A DNA stretch of 64,000 nucleotides from contig JASBVS010000024.1 in assembly GCA_029960955.1 (NCBI GenBank), positions 42,163-106,162 of the forward strand. Direction: 5' to 3'. Source of the DNA: Bacillota bacterium (GTDB taxonomy: Bacteria > Bacillota > Sulfobacillia > JAIMAT01). How positions within the stretch are numbered: the first letter of the stretch is position 1; each line of letters begins with the position of its first letter. The notes under the pieces were generated by a model, which saw only the letters and a list, made by a program, of their open reading frames with translations, was not told the origin of the DNA and made no database searches. Both the position numbers and the translations under genes were made by a program. Below are positions 6,871 through 15,225 of this stretch, piece by piece.

Positions 6871-7377
6871 GTGTTCCCCTGGCGCCCGCACCGCCCTGGC
6901 GACGCCGGGCGAGGAAGCGGCTCCGACCGGGACGACCCGGCGCGCCGCGCGGCCGCGCGCCGGCGCGACCTGGCCGGCGCGCAACGCGTCCTGGGCGCCG
7001 CCGAACTGCCGGTTCTGGGCGACGTGGAGCCCGCCTACCAGCTGGGGCTGGCCCCGGACGAGGAGCCGTTCGTCCGGCTGCCGGCGGCTCTGCTCCGCGA
7101 GCTGGAGGAGGGCGAGCAGGTGGCCTACGAGGTGCGCGAGCGGGGCCGGCTGGTGGTGACCAGCCGCCGCCTCTTCTTCGAGGGGGCGGAGAGCACCCTG
7201 GAGCTGGAGCTGGAGCGGATCGAGCGCGCGGGGGCGCCCTTCCTCGACGTCCTCGAGGTCGCCCTCTTCCGCGGGGAGATGCGCGACGTGCTGGTGCTCC
7301 CCTTCCAGGTGGAGATGCCCGTCACCGTGGCGGCCTTCCTGGCGCGCCTGGCCGGCTTCCAGCTGGAGCTGGGGTGA
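6871..7377 (+). CDS. Protein of unknown function upstream of the SWIM protein
   Basis: This 168-residue soluble protein begins at GTG 6871, with AGGAGGTG 7 nt upstream. The first 45 residues are Arg/Ala/Asp-rich and probably disordered. The rest is a compact alpha/beta domain with ELEEGEQVAYEVRERGRLVVTSRRLFFEG followed by strands ending VLVLPFQVEMPVTVAAFLARLAG. The run GRLVVTSRRLFF resembles the core of a PH-like domain, in which bacterial PH proteins read LxVTxxRLxF. That is only a resemblance and I do not assign it. It ends 3 nt before the SWIM-protein gene and is surely in one transcript with it. Confidence 0.7.
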   Translation: MFPWRPHRPGDAGRGSGSDRDDPARRAAARRRDLAGAQRVLGAAELPVLGDVEPAYQLGLAPDEEPFVRLPAALLRELEEGEQVAYEVRERGRLVVTSRRLFFEGAESTLELELERIERAGAPFLDVLEVALFRGEMRDVLVLPFQVEMPVTVAAFLARLAGFQLELG

Positions 7378-7380
7378 GGG

Positions 7381-8925
7381 ATGCGGCCGGCGGCGGTGGA
7401 CGAGGCGCGGCTGGTCGAGCTGGCCGGCGTGCGGGCGCTGGAGGCGGCCTGGGACTACTGGATGCTGGGCCGCGTCCAGGCCCGCGTCCGCTGGCGCGAC
7501 CGCCTCGCGGGACGGGTGGACGGCTACCGCGACCGCTACCGCGTGCGGGCGCGGCCCTCGGCGGAGGGGGTCGAGAGCGCGTGCAGCTGCGGGAGGCGGC
7601 AGCCCTGCCGCCACGCCGCGGCGCTCCTCCTCGCCTGGAGCCGCGAGCCGGAGAGCTTCGCCGACCTGGAGGCGCTGGCCGCGCCCTGGGAGGAGGCGCC
7701 GGCGGAGGAGCTGGCGGACCTCTTCTGGCGCTTCCTGCAGGCGCCCGACGAGCCGCTGGAGGCGTTCGTCGAGGCGGGGCGGAGCCGCGCCTGGGAGCGG
7801 CAGCCGCCCGAGGGGAGGCTGCGCCACCTGGAGGGCTTCCTGGGCGAACGGCCGGAGGAGGCGCCGGCGCGCTTCGACGAGCTGGCGGCGAGCCTGGCGC
7901 CGCGGGCGGGCGAGGGGGAGGAGGTGCGCCTGCGGCGGCTGGAGCTGGAGGGCGAGCTGCTCGGGCGCTTCCTCGACCTGCCGGGGGAGCTCCGCGCCAG
8001 GCTGGGCCTCGAGCGCTGGGGAAGGCTGGCGGAGCGCTGGCTGGGCGAGCTCGAGGCGGGCGCGACGCCGGCGCCCTCCTCGGCCTTCCCCCTCCTCGCC
8101 CGCGCGCTGGCCGAGCCCGACCTGCCCCCGGGCCTCTACGCGCGCCTCCTCCGGGCGGCGGTCCGCCTCGACCCGCGCGGGGTGGTGGAGGAGCTCCTGC
8201 GCGCGGCCTCGGCGCGGGCGGAGGCCGAACGCCGGCTCGGCCGGGCGGGAGCCGAGGAGGAGCGGGAGCGGAGCGCGCTGGCGCTGGCCGACCTTCTCGC
8301 CCTGCGCGGCCGGGGGGAGGAGGCGGCGCGCGTGCTGGAGGAGGCGGCCGGGCTGCCGGCGGTGGGCGAGCGGCGGATCGAGGGCTGCCTGGCCCGCGGC
8401 GACCTCCGGGGCGCCGTGGACGCCGCCCGCGGCTCGCTGGCCGCCGCCGACGGCGCGGCCGTCCGCTACTGGCGCGCCCGCCTGGCCGACCTGCTGGAGG
8501 CCTCCGGGGAGGCGGGCGAGGCGCTGGCGCTGCGGGTGAGCAACTTCGCCGAGGGGGCCGATCTCGCGAGCTACCGGCGCCTGCGCGAGGCGGCGCTGCG
8601 CCTCGGGCGCTGGCCCGAGGTGGCGGGCGCCGCCCGCGCCGCGCTCCTCCGGCAGGAAGGGCGCGCGGCCCTCCTCGCGGCGCTGCTCGAGGAGGGGGAG
8701 GCGGCCGCGCTTGCGGAGGAGCTGCCCGCCGCGCTCGCCGATCCCGCGGTCCCCTTCGACCTCGCCCTGCGGGCGGTCCTCTGGCTGGGGCGGCGCGACC
8801 CCCGGCGGGCGCGCGCGCTGGGCGAGGCGCTCCTCCTCACGGAGAGGGGCGACGCCCACCAGCGCGCGCGTCTGCGCCGGGCGCTGAGCCGGATGCGGCT
8901 CCCGGCGGCCGGGGAGCCCTCCTGA
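7381..8925 (+). CDS. SWIM zinc-finger domain protein
   Basis: This is a 514-residue cytoplasmic protein. Near residues 72-83 the sequence CSCGRRQPCRHAAALLLAW fits the SWIM signature CxCx(n)CxH, a zinc-binding module linked to nucleic-acid or protein binding. The remaining roughly 400 residues are helical, very rich in Ala, Glu, Leu and Arg, and look like stacked helical repeats of TPR or HEAT character (for example ALALADLLALRGRGEEAARVLEEAAG). No helicase or nuclease motif is present, although SWIM domains often occur with SNF2 helicases. The ATG lies 3 nt after the preceding stop. Precise role unknown. Confidence 0.75.
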   Translation: MRPAAVDEARLVELAGVRALEAAWDYWMLGRVQARVRWRDRLAGRVDGYRDRYRVRARPSAEGVESACSCGRRQPCRHAAALLLAWSREPESFADLEALAAPWEEAPAEELADLFWRFLQAPDEPLEAFVEAGRSRAWERQPPEGRLRHLEGFLGERPEEAPARFDELAASLAPRAGEGEEVRLRRLELEGELLGRFLDLPGELRARLGLERWGRLAERWLGELEAGATPAPSSAFPLLARALAEPDLPPGLYARLLRAAVRLDPRGVVEELLRAASARAEAERRLGRAGAEEERERSALALADLLALRGRGEEAARVLEEAAGLPAVGERRIEGCLARGDLRGAVDAARGSLAAADGAAVRYWRARLADLLEASGEAGEALALRVSNFAEGADLASYRRLREAALRLGRWPEVAGAARAALLRQEGRAALLAALLEEGEAAALAEELPAALADPAVPFDLALRAVLWLGRRDPRRARALGEALLLTERGDAHQRARLRRALSRMRLPAAGEPS

Positions 8926-8933
8926 GCCGCCGG

Positions 8934-9536
8934 TCAAGGGGGTCGCCGCCCCAGGTAGGCCGCCTCACCCAGCGCCGTCGCCTCCACGCAGCGGAGCGTC
9001 GACCAGCCCGCGAAGGCGCGGGCCAGCTCGCCGGGTTCCAGGACCCAGGCCGGCGGCAGGGAGCGGCGCGTGCCGCGCAGGAAGGTCCGCACCAGCGCGA
9101 AGCCGCCCGGCCGGACCGCCCGCCGGATCTCCCCCAGCAGCCGGCGCTCCAGGTACCAGGTCAGGAGGGCCAGGTCGTAGGCGCCTTCCTCCTCCTCAGG
9201 AAGCGTCCACTCCCGCAGGTCGGCCTGCCGCACCGCGATCCGGTCGCCCAGCCCGCGCCGCGCCGCCTCCGCGCGCAGCCGCTCCAGCGCCACGTCCGAG
9301 ATGTCCAGCGCCTCCACCCGCCAGCCCTGCTCCGCCAGCCAGAGGCTGTTGCCGCCGGGTCCCGAGGCCAGGTCGAGAGCCCGCGGGCGCCGCTCGCCGC
9401 CCGCGCCGCCGGAGAGGCGCGCAAAGGCGGGGAGGAGCCAGGGGCGCGAGGCGACCAGGAAGGGGTCGGGCTCCTGGCGGGGACCCCTTCCTTCCGCGTA
9501 GAGGCGGTTCCAGCGCAGGCGGTCGGCCTCGCTCAC
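8934..9536 (-). CDS. Class I SAM-dependent methyltransferase
   Basis: This is a 200-residue Rossmann-fold methyltransferase. Motif I is ALDLASGPGGNSLWLAEQGW with the glycine-rich loop. The acidic end of strand 2 is EALDISDVALERL, followed by IAVRQADLREW and YDLALLTWYLERRLLGEIRRAVRPGG. Such tellurite-resistance/TehB-like small methyltransferases act on diverse small molecules; the substrate cannot be read. The start GTG 9536 overlaps the mobB stop (GTGA), so it is the third gene of moeA-mobB-methyltransferase. A link to molybdenum cofactor chemistry is suggested only by position. Confidence 0.82.
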   Translation of the reverse strand: MSEADRLRWNRLYAEGRGPRQEPDPFLVASRPWLLPAFARLSGGAGGERRPRALDLASGPGGNSLWLAEQGWRVEALDISDVALERLRAEAARRGLGDRIAVRQADLREWTLPEEEEGAYDLALLTWYLERRLLGEIRRAVRPGGFALVRTFLRGTRRSLPPAWVLEPGELARAFAGWSTLRCVEATALGEAAYLGRRPP

Positions 9537-10093
9537 GGCGGGTCGAGGGGTCGCGGCCTGGGACCCTTGCGGCGCAGCTCCGGCAGGCGGGCCAGGACGA
9601 GCTCGGCCAGGCCGGCGTAGTCGTTCCAGTCGAAGCAGGGGACGCCGGGCGGAGCGCCCGCCACCGGGAGCCGGTCGGCGGCCAGCGCCAGGAGGTCGGC
9701 CTCGCCGGCGGCCAGCGGCGCGCCGCGCCCGGCCTGGACCACCTCGATCTTGGCCAGGTGGCCCGTCCGGTAGCCCTCGGTCAGGATCAGGTCGATCCAC
9801 GGGGCGCGGTCGGCGGCCAGCTGGAGAACCGCGGCGAGGGGCTCCTCCTCGCGCAGCTCCTGCACCAGCGCCAGGCGCTTCGGCGAGGCGATCAGGACCA
9901 GCTCGGCGCCGGCCTGCCGGTGGCGCCACGAGTCCTTGCCCGGGACGTCGATGTCGAAGCCGTGGGCGTCGTGCTTGAGGGTGGCGACGCGCAGGCCGCG
10001 CCGGCGGAGCTGGCCGATCAGCCCCTCGATCAGCGTCGTCTTCCCGGACTTGTGGCGGCCGACGACCGAGAGGACGGGGATGGGGTCGCCCAC
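9533..10093 (-). CDS. mobB: Molybdopterin-guanine dinucleotide biosynthesis adaptor MobB
   Basis: This GTP-binding adaptor helps attach GMP to molybdopterin together with MobA. The P-loop VVGRHKSGKTTLIEGLIGQL lies at the N-terminus, followed by VATLKHDAHGFDID, DSWRHRQAGAE, and LILTEGYRTGHLAKIEV, all typical MobB blocks. About 186 residues, a normal length. I prefer GTG 10093, which has AGGAGG 10 nt upstream; GTG 10102 overlaps the moeA stop (GTGA) but sits only 1 nt from the ribosome site. No mobA or moaA lies in the window. It forms one operon with moeA. Confidence 0.9.
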   Translation of the reverse strand: MGDPIPVLSVVGRHKSGKTTLIEGLIGQLRRRGLRVATLKHDAHGFDIDVPGKDSWRHRQAGAELVLIASPKRLALVQELREEEPLAAVLQLAADRAPWIDLILTEGYRTGHLAKIEVVQAGRGAPLAAGEADLLALAADRLPVAGAPPGVPCFDWNDYAGLAELVLARLPELRRKGPRPRPLDPP

Positions 10094-10098
10094 CTTCC

Positions 10099-11388
10099 TC
10101 ACGCCTCCTCTTCCGCGGCGAGCGACTCCGCGAGCCGCGCGGCCGCCGCCAGGCCGGCCGGGTGGAGCGGCAGCAGTTCGACCGGACTGCCCGCGGCAGG
10201 AAGCGGCCCGGGCGGGATGCGCGCCAGCGCGCCGGCGCCCAGCCAGGCCAGGAGCGAGGTGGCGTGGCCGCGCCGGAGCGGGCGCGCGCGCAGCCGGCCC
10301 TCCTCCCAGCGGAGCGCGACGGCCACGTACTGTTCCAGCCTCTCGGAGGCGCGCCGGGGCGGCGCCTCCAGGACGCCCGTCCAGGAGCCCGCGCCGGCGC
10401 CGCCCTCTTCCTCGGCGCCCAGCCAGGACTGGAGCAGCGGGACGGCGAGCACGCGGAAGGTGGTGTAGGCGGCGCCGGGCGTACCCGGCAGCCCGAGGAG
10501 GAGCGCCTCGCCCAGGCGTGCCGCCAGGACGGGCGTGCCCGGCTTGAGCGCCACGCCGTGGAAGAGCGTCGTGGCGCCCAGCCGCTCCAGGGCGGCCGCG
10601 ACGCAGTCGTAGTCGCCCACCGAGGCGCCGCCGCTGGTGACGAGAAGGTCGACCTCGCCGATCCGGGCGCGCACCGCCCGGGCGATCGCCTCCGGCTCGT
10701 CGTCCACGGTGCCGGCCGACTCCGCCAGGGCGCCCCACTCGCGAGCCATGGCCGCCAGCGCGAAGCGGTTGGAGCTGTAGATCTGGCCGGGTGCCAGCGG
10801 CCGCCCGGGCTCGACCAGCTCGGCGCCGGTGGAGAGGATGGCGACCCGGGGGCGCCGCCGGACAGGGAGGCGCGTCAGGCCGAGGCTGGCGGCCAGCGCC
10901 AGCTCCGCCGGCCCCAGGCGCGTGCCCGCGGGCAGGAGGAGCCGGCCGGCCGGCGCCTCGCAGCCGCTGGGGTCGACGTTGGCGCCCGGTTCCACCGGGC
11001 GCTCGAGCCGGAGGAAGCCCTCCCCGTCCACCGCGGCCTGCTCCTGCCGGACGACGGCGTCGGCGCCCGGCGGCAGCGCGGCGCCGGTGAAGATGCGGGC
11101 CGCCTCGCCGGGCCCCAGCGCGCGCTCGGCCGGGTGGCCGGCGCGGGCGAGGGCGGCGACGCGCAGGCGGACCGGCCGCCCGGGGCCGGCCGCGGCGGTC
11201 TCGGCCGCGCGCACGGCGTAGCCGTCCATGGCGGCGCGGTCGAAGTGGGGAAGGGGTCGCGGGGCGCGGAGCGGCTCCGCCAGGATGCGGTCTACCGCCT
11301 CTTCCAGGGGCGCTTCCTCGGCGGGCAGCGGCAGGTGGACGGCGAGGAGGCGGGAGAGGGCTTCGGCGACGGTCGGCAGCACGGGCAC
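10099..11388 (-). CDS. moeA: Molybdopterin molybdotransferase MoeA
   Basis: It inserts molybdate into adenylylated molybdopterin, the last common step of Mo-cofactor synthesis. Domain order is normal: HFDRAAMDGYAVRA near the N-terminus, ARIFTGAALPPGADAVVRQE, PRVAILSTGAELVEPG, LVTSGGASVGDYD (the MoCF domain) and LGLPGTPGAAYTTF, where most homologues have a GxPGNP motif. The C-terminal domain is complete; 429 residues. The start at GTG 11388, or GTG 11382, is supported by GGAAGGGAG. First gene of moeA-mobB-methyltransferase; it implies the host makes a molybdoenzyme. Confidence 0.93.
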   Translation of the reverse strand: MPVLPTVAEALSRLLAVHLPLPAEEAPLEEAVDRILAEPLRAPRPLPHFDRAAMDGYAVRAAETAAAGPGRPVRLRVAALARAGHPAERALGPGEAARIFTGAALPPGADAVVRQEQAAVDGEGFLRLERPVEPGANVDPSGCEAPAGRLLLPAGTRLGPAELALAASLGLTRLPVRRRPRVAILSTGAELVEPGRPLAPGQIYSSNRFALAAMAREWGALAESAGTVDDEPEAIARAVRARIGEVDLLVTSGGASVGDYDCVAAALERLGATTLFHGVALKPGTPVLAARLGEALLLGLPGTPGAAYTTFRVLAVPLLQSWLGAEEEGGAGAGSWTGVLEAPPRRASERLEQYVAVALRWEEGRLRARPLRRGHATSLLAWLGAGALARIPPGPLPAAGSPVELLPLHPAGLAAAARLAESLAAEEEA

Positions 11389-11450
11389 TCGCTCCCTTCC
11401 TGCGGAGGCCTGCCTGGGGCAGTCTAACACCTGGGAGGCTGTGGAGGCGG

Positions 11451-12311
11451 GTGGCTCTGCTGCGCATCCTGATCCGGGCCGGCTTCCGCTTCGGGCGCCA
11501 CCGCGGCGGCACCATGGCGGCCGCCCTCTCCTACTACGGGCTCTTCTCGCTCTTCCCGCTGCTGCTTCTGCTGGCGATCCTGGCGGCGGCCTTCGAGCCG
11601 ACGGCCGCCTTCCACCGGGCGCTGGCCGGACTGGTCCACCTCTACTTCCCGGGAAGCGAAGGCCTGGTGGAGACGGGGCTGCAGCGGCTGTACACGCTGC
11701 GCGGGCAGCTGGGGCTGGCCGGCGGCCTCGGCCTGCTGTGGGCGGGGTCGGGCGTCTTCACGGTTCTGGTGGGCGCGCTCGACCAGGTCTGGGAGCGCCC
11801 GCAGGAGGAGTCGCGCCTGCGCCGGCGCGCGGTGGGGCTGGTGACGCTCCTCCTGGCCGTGGGCGCGCTCTTCCTCGCCGCGCTCCTCAGCCTGGGCGTG
11901 AGGGCGCTCCTCCCCGGGGCGCTGGGGGCCGCCGGCCCGGGCGCGCCGGGCGTCGCCGTCGCCCGGCTGCTGGCGGGGCTCCTGCCGCCGCTTCTCGTCT
12001 GGGCGGCCCTGGTCGCCGTCTACCGCTTCATGCCCAGCGGCGGTCCCCCCTTCGCCGAGGTCTGGCCGGGGGCGCTGGTGGCGGCGCTGGGCGTGGAGGG
12101 GCTGCGGCTCGGCTTCGCTTCCTACGCCGCCCGGCTCACCCGCTTTCACGCCGTCTACGGCAGCCTGGCCACGGGCGTCCTGCTGCTCTTCTGGATCTAC
12201 CTCGTCTCGGCGGTCGTCCTCTTCGGCGCCGAGGTGTCGGCCGCCTACGGCCGCTGGCGCCGGGGCGGGCCGGAGGAGGCGGAGGGTGCCGGCTGGCTCC
12301 TCCGCCTCTAG
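11451..12311 (+). CDS. YihY/BrkB family inner-membrane protein
   Basis: This is a 286-residue polytopic protein with about six membrane helices. Family blocks are visible: GGTMAAALSYYGLFSLFPLLLLL near the N-terminus, GLLWAGSGVFTVLVGALDQVW, VYRFMPSGGPPFAEVWPGALVAA and AVYGSLATGVLLLFWIYLVSAVVLFGAEVSAAY. The molecular function of this family is unsettled; older names such as ribonuclease BN are wrong for it. The GTG start has GGAGGCGG just upstream. It is divergent from moeA with a very short shared region. Confidence 0.9.
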   Translation: MALLRILIRAGFRFGRHRGGTMAAALSYYGLFSLFPLLLLLAILAAAFEPTAAFHRALAGLVHLYFPGSEGLVETGLQRLYTLRGQLGLAGGLGLLWAGSGVFTVLVGALDQVWERPQEESRLRRRAVGLVTLLLAVGALFLAALLSLGVRALLPGALGAAGPGAPGVAVARLLAGLLPPLLVWAALVAVYRFMPSGGPPFAEVWPGALVAALGVEGLRLGFASYAARLTRFHAVYGSLATGVLLLFWIYLVSAVVLFGAEVSAAYGRWRRGGPEEAEGAGWLLRL

Positions 12312-12365
12312 GCGCCTCCGGGCGCCGCGCGGCGCTCCCGCCTCTCCGTCCGGGCGGCTTCCGCC

Positions 12366-13973
12366 TCAGCCCTCGCCGGCCGCGCCGACGGCCTCGGCGC
12401 GGCCGAAGTAGGCCTTGCGCAGCTCGGCCTTCATGATCTTGCCGGTGCCGGTCTTGGGCAGCTCGCGGGCGAAGATGATCCGCTTGGGCGCCTTGAAGTG
12501 GGCCAGGCGCGCCCTCACGTGCTCGATCAGCTCCCGCTCCTCGGCCGCCGCTCCCGGCTTGAGCACGACGATGGCCACCGGCACCTCGCCCCACTGGGGG
12601 TCGGGCGCGCCGAGCACCGCCGCCTCCAGCACCGCGGGGTGGGTGTAGAGCACGTCCTCCACCTCGATGGAGGAGATGTTCTCGCCGCCGGAGATGATGA
12701 TGTCCTTCTTCCTGTCGACGATGTTGAGGTAGCCCTCGGAGTCGACCACGGCCAAGTCGCCCGTGCGGAGCCAGCCGCCGGCGAAGGCGGCCGCCGTCTC
12801 CTCGGGGCGTTTCCAGTAGCCGGCCATCACGTTGTCCCCGCGGACCAGGATCTCGCCCACGTCCCGGCCGTCCCAGGCGACCTCGCTGCCGTCCTCGTGG
12901 ACGACGCGCACCTCGTTGCCCGGTACCGGCAGGCCGGTCATGGCCAGGCGGCGGTCCAGCTCCTCCTCGGGGCGGTCGGCCAGCGTCGACTTGACGTAGG
13001 CGACGGAGACGATGGGGCAGGTCTCGGTCAGCCCGTAGCCGACGCGGACCAGGCAGCCCAGCTCCTGGCGGGCGCGGCGGACGAGCTCGTAGGCCACCGG
13101 CGCGCCTCCCAGCACGATCTGGCGGAGGCTGGAGAAGTCGTAGCGGGAGCGGTCCGGCCAGTTGAGCAGCGCGTTGAGCATCGTCGAGACCATCAGCGCG
13201 GTCATCACCCGCTCGCGCTCCACGGTGCGGGCGAAGATCTCGGGGTCGAAGCGCGGCACCACCACCTGGGTGCCGCCCAGGGCGACCATGTACTGCGGCG
13301 TCCCCCAGGCGTTGACGTGGAAGAGCGGGACGGTGCCGACGATCATCCGTTCGCTGTCATCCATGCGCAGGGCCAGGATGGCGCTCAGCGCGTGCAGGTA
13401 GAGGTTGCGGTGGGTGAGCATGACGCCCTTGGGCCGGCCCGTGGTGCCGCTGGTGTAGAAGATCTCCACCACCTCGCGCTCGTCGGGGGGCTCGGAGAAG
13501 GGACGCTCCGGGGCGGCCTCGAGGAGCCGGTCGTACTCCAGCCAGCCCTCCGGCAGCTGGCCGTCGGCGCCGCGGTAGGCCAGCACGTGATGGCGGAGGG
13601 AGGGCGGCTCGTCCAGCGCCCGGACGACGGGCAGCAGCTCGGGCGAGGCGAAGAGCGCCACCGGCTCCGAGTCGTGCAGGATGAAGGAGATCTCGGCCGG
13701 GGTGAGGCGGACGTTGACCGGCACCAGGACGGCGCCCAGCGGCAGGACGGCGTAGTAGAGCTCCAGCAAGCGGTGGCAGTTCATGCCCAGGTAGAGGACG
13801 CGGTCGCCGCGCCGCACGCCCAGCTGCTCGGCCAGCACCGAGCTGAGGCGCCGGACGCGGCGCGCGTACTCGCCGTACGTGAGCCGGGTCTCGCCGCAGA
13901 CGACGGCCTCCTTCTCGCGGTAGAGCCGTTCGCTCCGCTCCAGGAAGCGGAGGGGGGTGAGGGGCACCTCCAC
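12366..13973 (-). CDS. Long- or medium-chain acyl-CoA synthetase (AMP-binding)
   Basis: This is an adenylate-forming enzyme that activates a carboxylic acid to acyl-AMP and then to acyl-CoA. The P-loop-like motif is YTSGTTGRPKGVMLTH. The A5 region is VGYGLTETCPI, A7 is WLRTGDLAVVD and A8 is DRKKDIIISGGENISS. The final catalytic lysine lies in LPKTGTGKIMKAELR. At 535 residues it resembles the fatty-acyl/dicarboxylate CoA-ligase group; chain-length preference is unknown. Start GTG 13973 has GGGAGGTG with 8-nt spacing. It stands alone, convergent with the YihY-type gene. Confidence 0.9.
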   Translation of the reverse strand: MEVPLTPLRFLERSERLYREKEAVVCGETRLTYGEYARRVRRLSSVLAEQLGVRRGDRVLYLGMNCHRLLELYYAVLPLGAVLVPVNVRLTPAEISFILHDSEPVALFASPELLPVVRALDEPPSLRHHVLAYRGADGQLPEGWLEYDRLLEAAPERPFSEPPDEREVVEIFYTSGTTGRPKGVMLTHRNLYLHALSAILALRMDDSERMIVGTVPLFHVNAWGTPQYMVALGGTQVVVPRFDPEIFARTVERERVMTALMVSTMLNALLNWPDRSRYDFSSLRQIVLGGAPVAYELVRRARQELGCLVRVGYGLTETCPIVSVAYVKSTLADRPEEELDRRLAMTGLPVPGNEVRVVHEDGSEVAWDGRDVGEILVRGDNVMAGYWKRPEETAAAFAGGWLRTGDLAVVDSEGYLNIVDRKKDIIISGGENISSIEVEDVLYTHPAVLEAAVLGAPDPQWGEVPVAIVVLKPGAAAEERELIEHVRARLAHFKAPKRIIFARELPKTGTGKIMKAELRKAYFGRAEAVGAAGEG

Positions 13974-14017
13974 GCGTGACACCTCCCGATCGGGCAGGCT
14001 GGCTTCCTGGTGCGCTG

Positions 14018-14033
14018 ATTCTACCGGAAGGTA
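14018..14033 (-). promoter_or_regulatory. -10-like element with overlapping palindrome upstream of the acyl-CoA synthetase
   Basis: On the minus strand TAGAAT (14023-14018) lies about 45 nt before the synthetase start. The short palindrome TACC-GGAA-GGTA (14022-14033) overlaps it by two bases. I see no good -35. It could be a repressor site for fatty-acid control, which is inference. Confidence 0.35.
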
Positions 14034-14110
14034 AAAGAGTCCTCTGCACGGCGAAAGACGGGGCGTGGCGCGGGCGGCCGCGGCGCGACCGGCCGGGCCG
14101 GGCGCTCGGC

Positions 14111-14116
14111 TATACT
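14111..14116 (+). promoter_or_regulatory. -10 element (TATACT) of the HtrA-like gene
   Basis: TATACT lies 22 nt before the ATG at 14139, giving a short leader that includes GGGAGGCGAGAGG. No convincing -35 box is visible in the GC-rich sequence upstream. Confidence 0.45.
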
Positions 14117-14138
14117 CTTGGCGGCGGGAGGCGAGAGG

Positions 14139-15074
14139 ATGGACGCACTCTCCGAAGCGATCCAGAGGGTGATGGAGGCCACCGCACCCCGGCTGGTCCA
14201 CGTCGCCTCGGTGGACCAGGCCGGGGAGCGCGTCGCCTTCGGCACGGGCTTCGCCTTCGACGAACGTCACCTCGTCTGCAACTCCCAGATCCTGCAGCAG
14301 GAGCGCGTCCTCGTGCAGCTGGCCGACGGCCGGGAGCGCCATGCCCGCCGGATCGGGCTCGACCCGCTCTACTTCCTGGGCTTCCTGGAGCTGGAGGACG
14401 GCGAGGCGGCCTGGAGGGAGGCGGCGCCGGTCGACTTCGTCCCCGCCGGGGAGCTGAAGCCGGGCCTGGCCGTGGTCGCCCTCGGCTACCCGATGGGCGA
14501 CCAGATCGAGGTCACCTCGGGCGTCGTCAGCGGCGTCGACCGGACCGTCTACCGTCCGGAGCGGATCCCGGTGGACGGGCTGGTGGTGACCGACGCCCCC
14601 ATCCACCCCGGCAACACCGGCGGTCCGCTCCTCCTCCTGGACGGGCGCGTGGCCGGGATCAACGGCATCCCCTGGATGCACGGCCTCGGCCTGGCGGTGG
14701 GGGCGCCCGCCTTCACGCGGGTCATCGCGCAGATCCTGGAGCGCGGCGAGGCCACCCATCCCTGGCTCGGCTTCTCCGGCCAGCGCGAGGTGATCGAGCC
14801 CGAGATGGTCAGCCTGCTCGGGCTGCCGGTCGACCGCGGCATCGCCGTGCGCATGGTGACCGAGAACGGGCCGGGGGCCCGCGCCGGCGTCCAGCCGCTC
14901 GACCTGGTGGTCCGCGTCGACGACGTGCCCGCGGCCTCGCTGGGCACCATCCGGCAGCGGCTCAGCCTCTACCGGCCGGGCGAGACCGCCAGGCTGACCG
15001 TCCTCCGCGGCGGCAGCCTCCTCGAGCTGGAGTTCCCCGTCGAGCAGGTACCTCAACTGCGCACGTTGCAATAA
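14139..15074 (+). CDS. HtrA/DegP-like protein with PDZ domain, catalytic triad lost (pseudoprotease)
   Basis: This 311-residue protein has a trypsin-fold domain (residues 1 to about 200) and a C-terminal PDZ domain (about 205-300, with ENGPGARAGVQPLDLVVRVDDVP). The protease blocks align well with HtrA, but all three catalytic positions differ. The His of the usual TNxHV is Gln50 (LVCNSQIL), the Asp of DLAVL is Phe79 (YFLGFLEL), and the Ser of GNSGGPL is Thr160 (HPGNTGGPLLL). There is no signal peptide or membrane anchor, so it is cytoplasmic. Structural blocks such as GYPMGDQIEVTSGVVSG remain intact, arguing for selection on a binding or scaffolding role. The start is ATG 14139, in preference to an upstream codon at 14118, because of the ribosome site. 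Confidence 0.85.
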   Translation: MDALSEAIQRVMEATAPRLVHVASVDQAGERVAFGTGFAFDERHLVCNSQILQQERVLVQLADGRERHARRIGLDPLYFLGFLELEDGEAAWREAAPVDFVPAGELKPGLAVVALGYPMGDQIEVTSGVVSGVDRTVYRPERIPVDGLVVTDAPIHPGNTGGPLLLLDGRVAGINGIPWMHGLGLAVGAPAFTRVIAQILERGEATHPWLGFSGQREVIEPEMVSLLGLPVDRGIAVRMVTENGPGARAGVQPLDLVVRVDDVPAASLGTIRQRLSLYRPGETARLTVLRGGSLLELEFPVEQVPQLRTLQ

Positions 15075-15079
15075 ACCTT

Positions 15080-15095
15080 CCCGGCGGCCGCCGGG
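15080..15095 (+). terminator. GC palindrome after the HtrA-like gene, possible terminator
   Basis: CCCGGCGG directly followed by CCGCCGGG is a perfect 16-bp palindrome 6 nt after the stop. A larger GC hairpin can also form with the following GCCGCCGGGG. No U tract follows. The rest of the 15096-15225 gap shows no other recognisable element. Confidence 0.3.
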
Positions 15096-15225
15096 GGCGC
15101 CGCCGGGGCAGGCGGCCGGCGGCGGAGGCGCTTCCCCGCGGCCGCGCGGAGGCGATGCGCGCGATGGAGACGGCTGCAAGCGGGCGGGGGCGACCGCCGC
15201 GACGGCCGGCCGGGGCGATGGCCGG

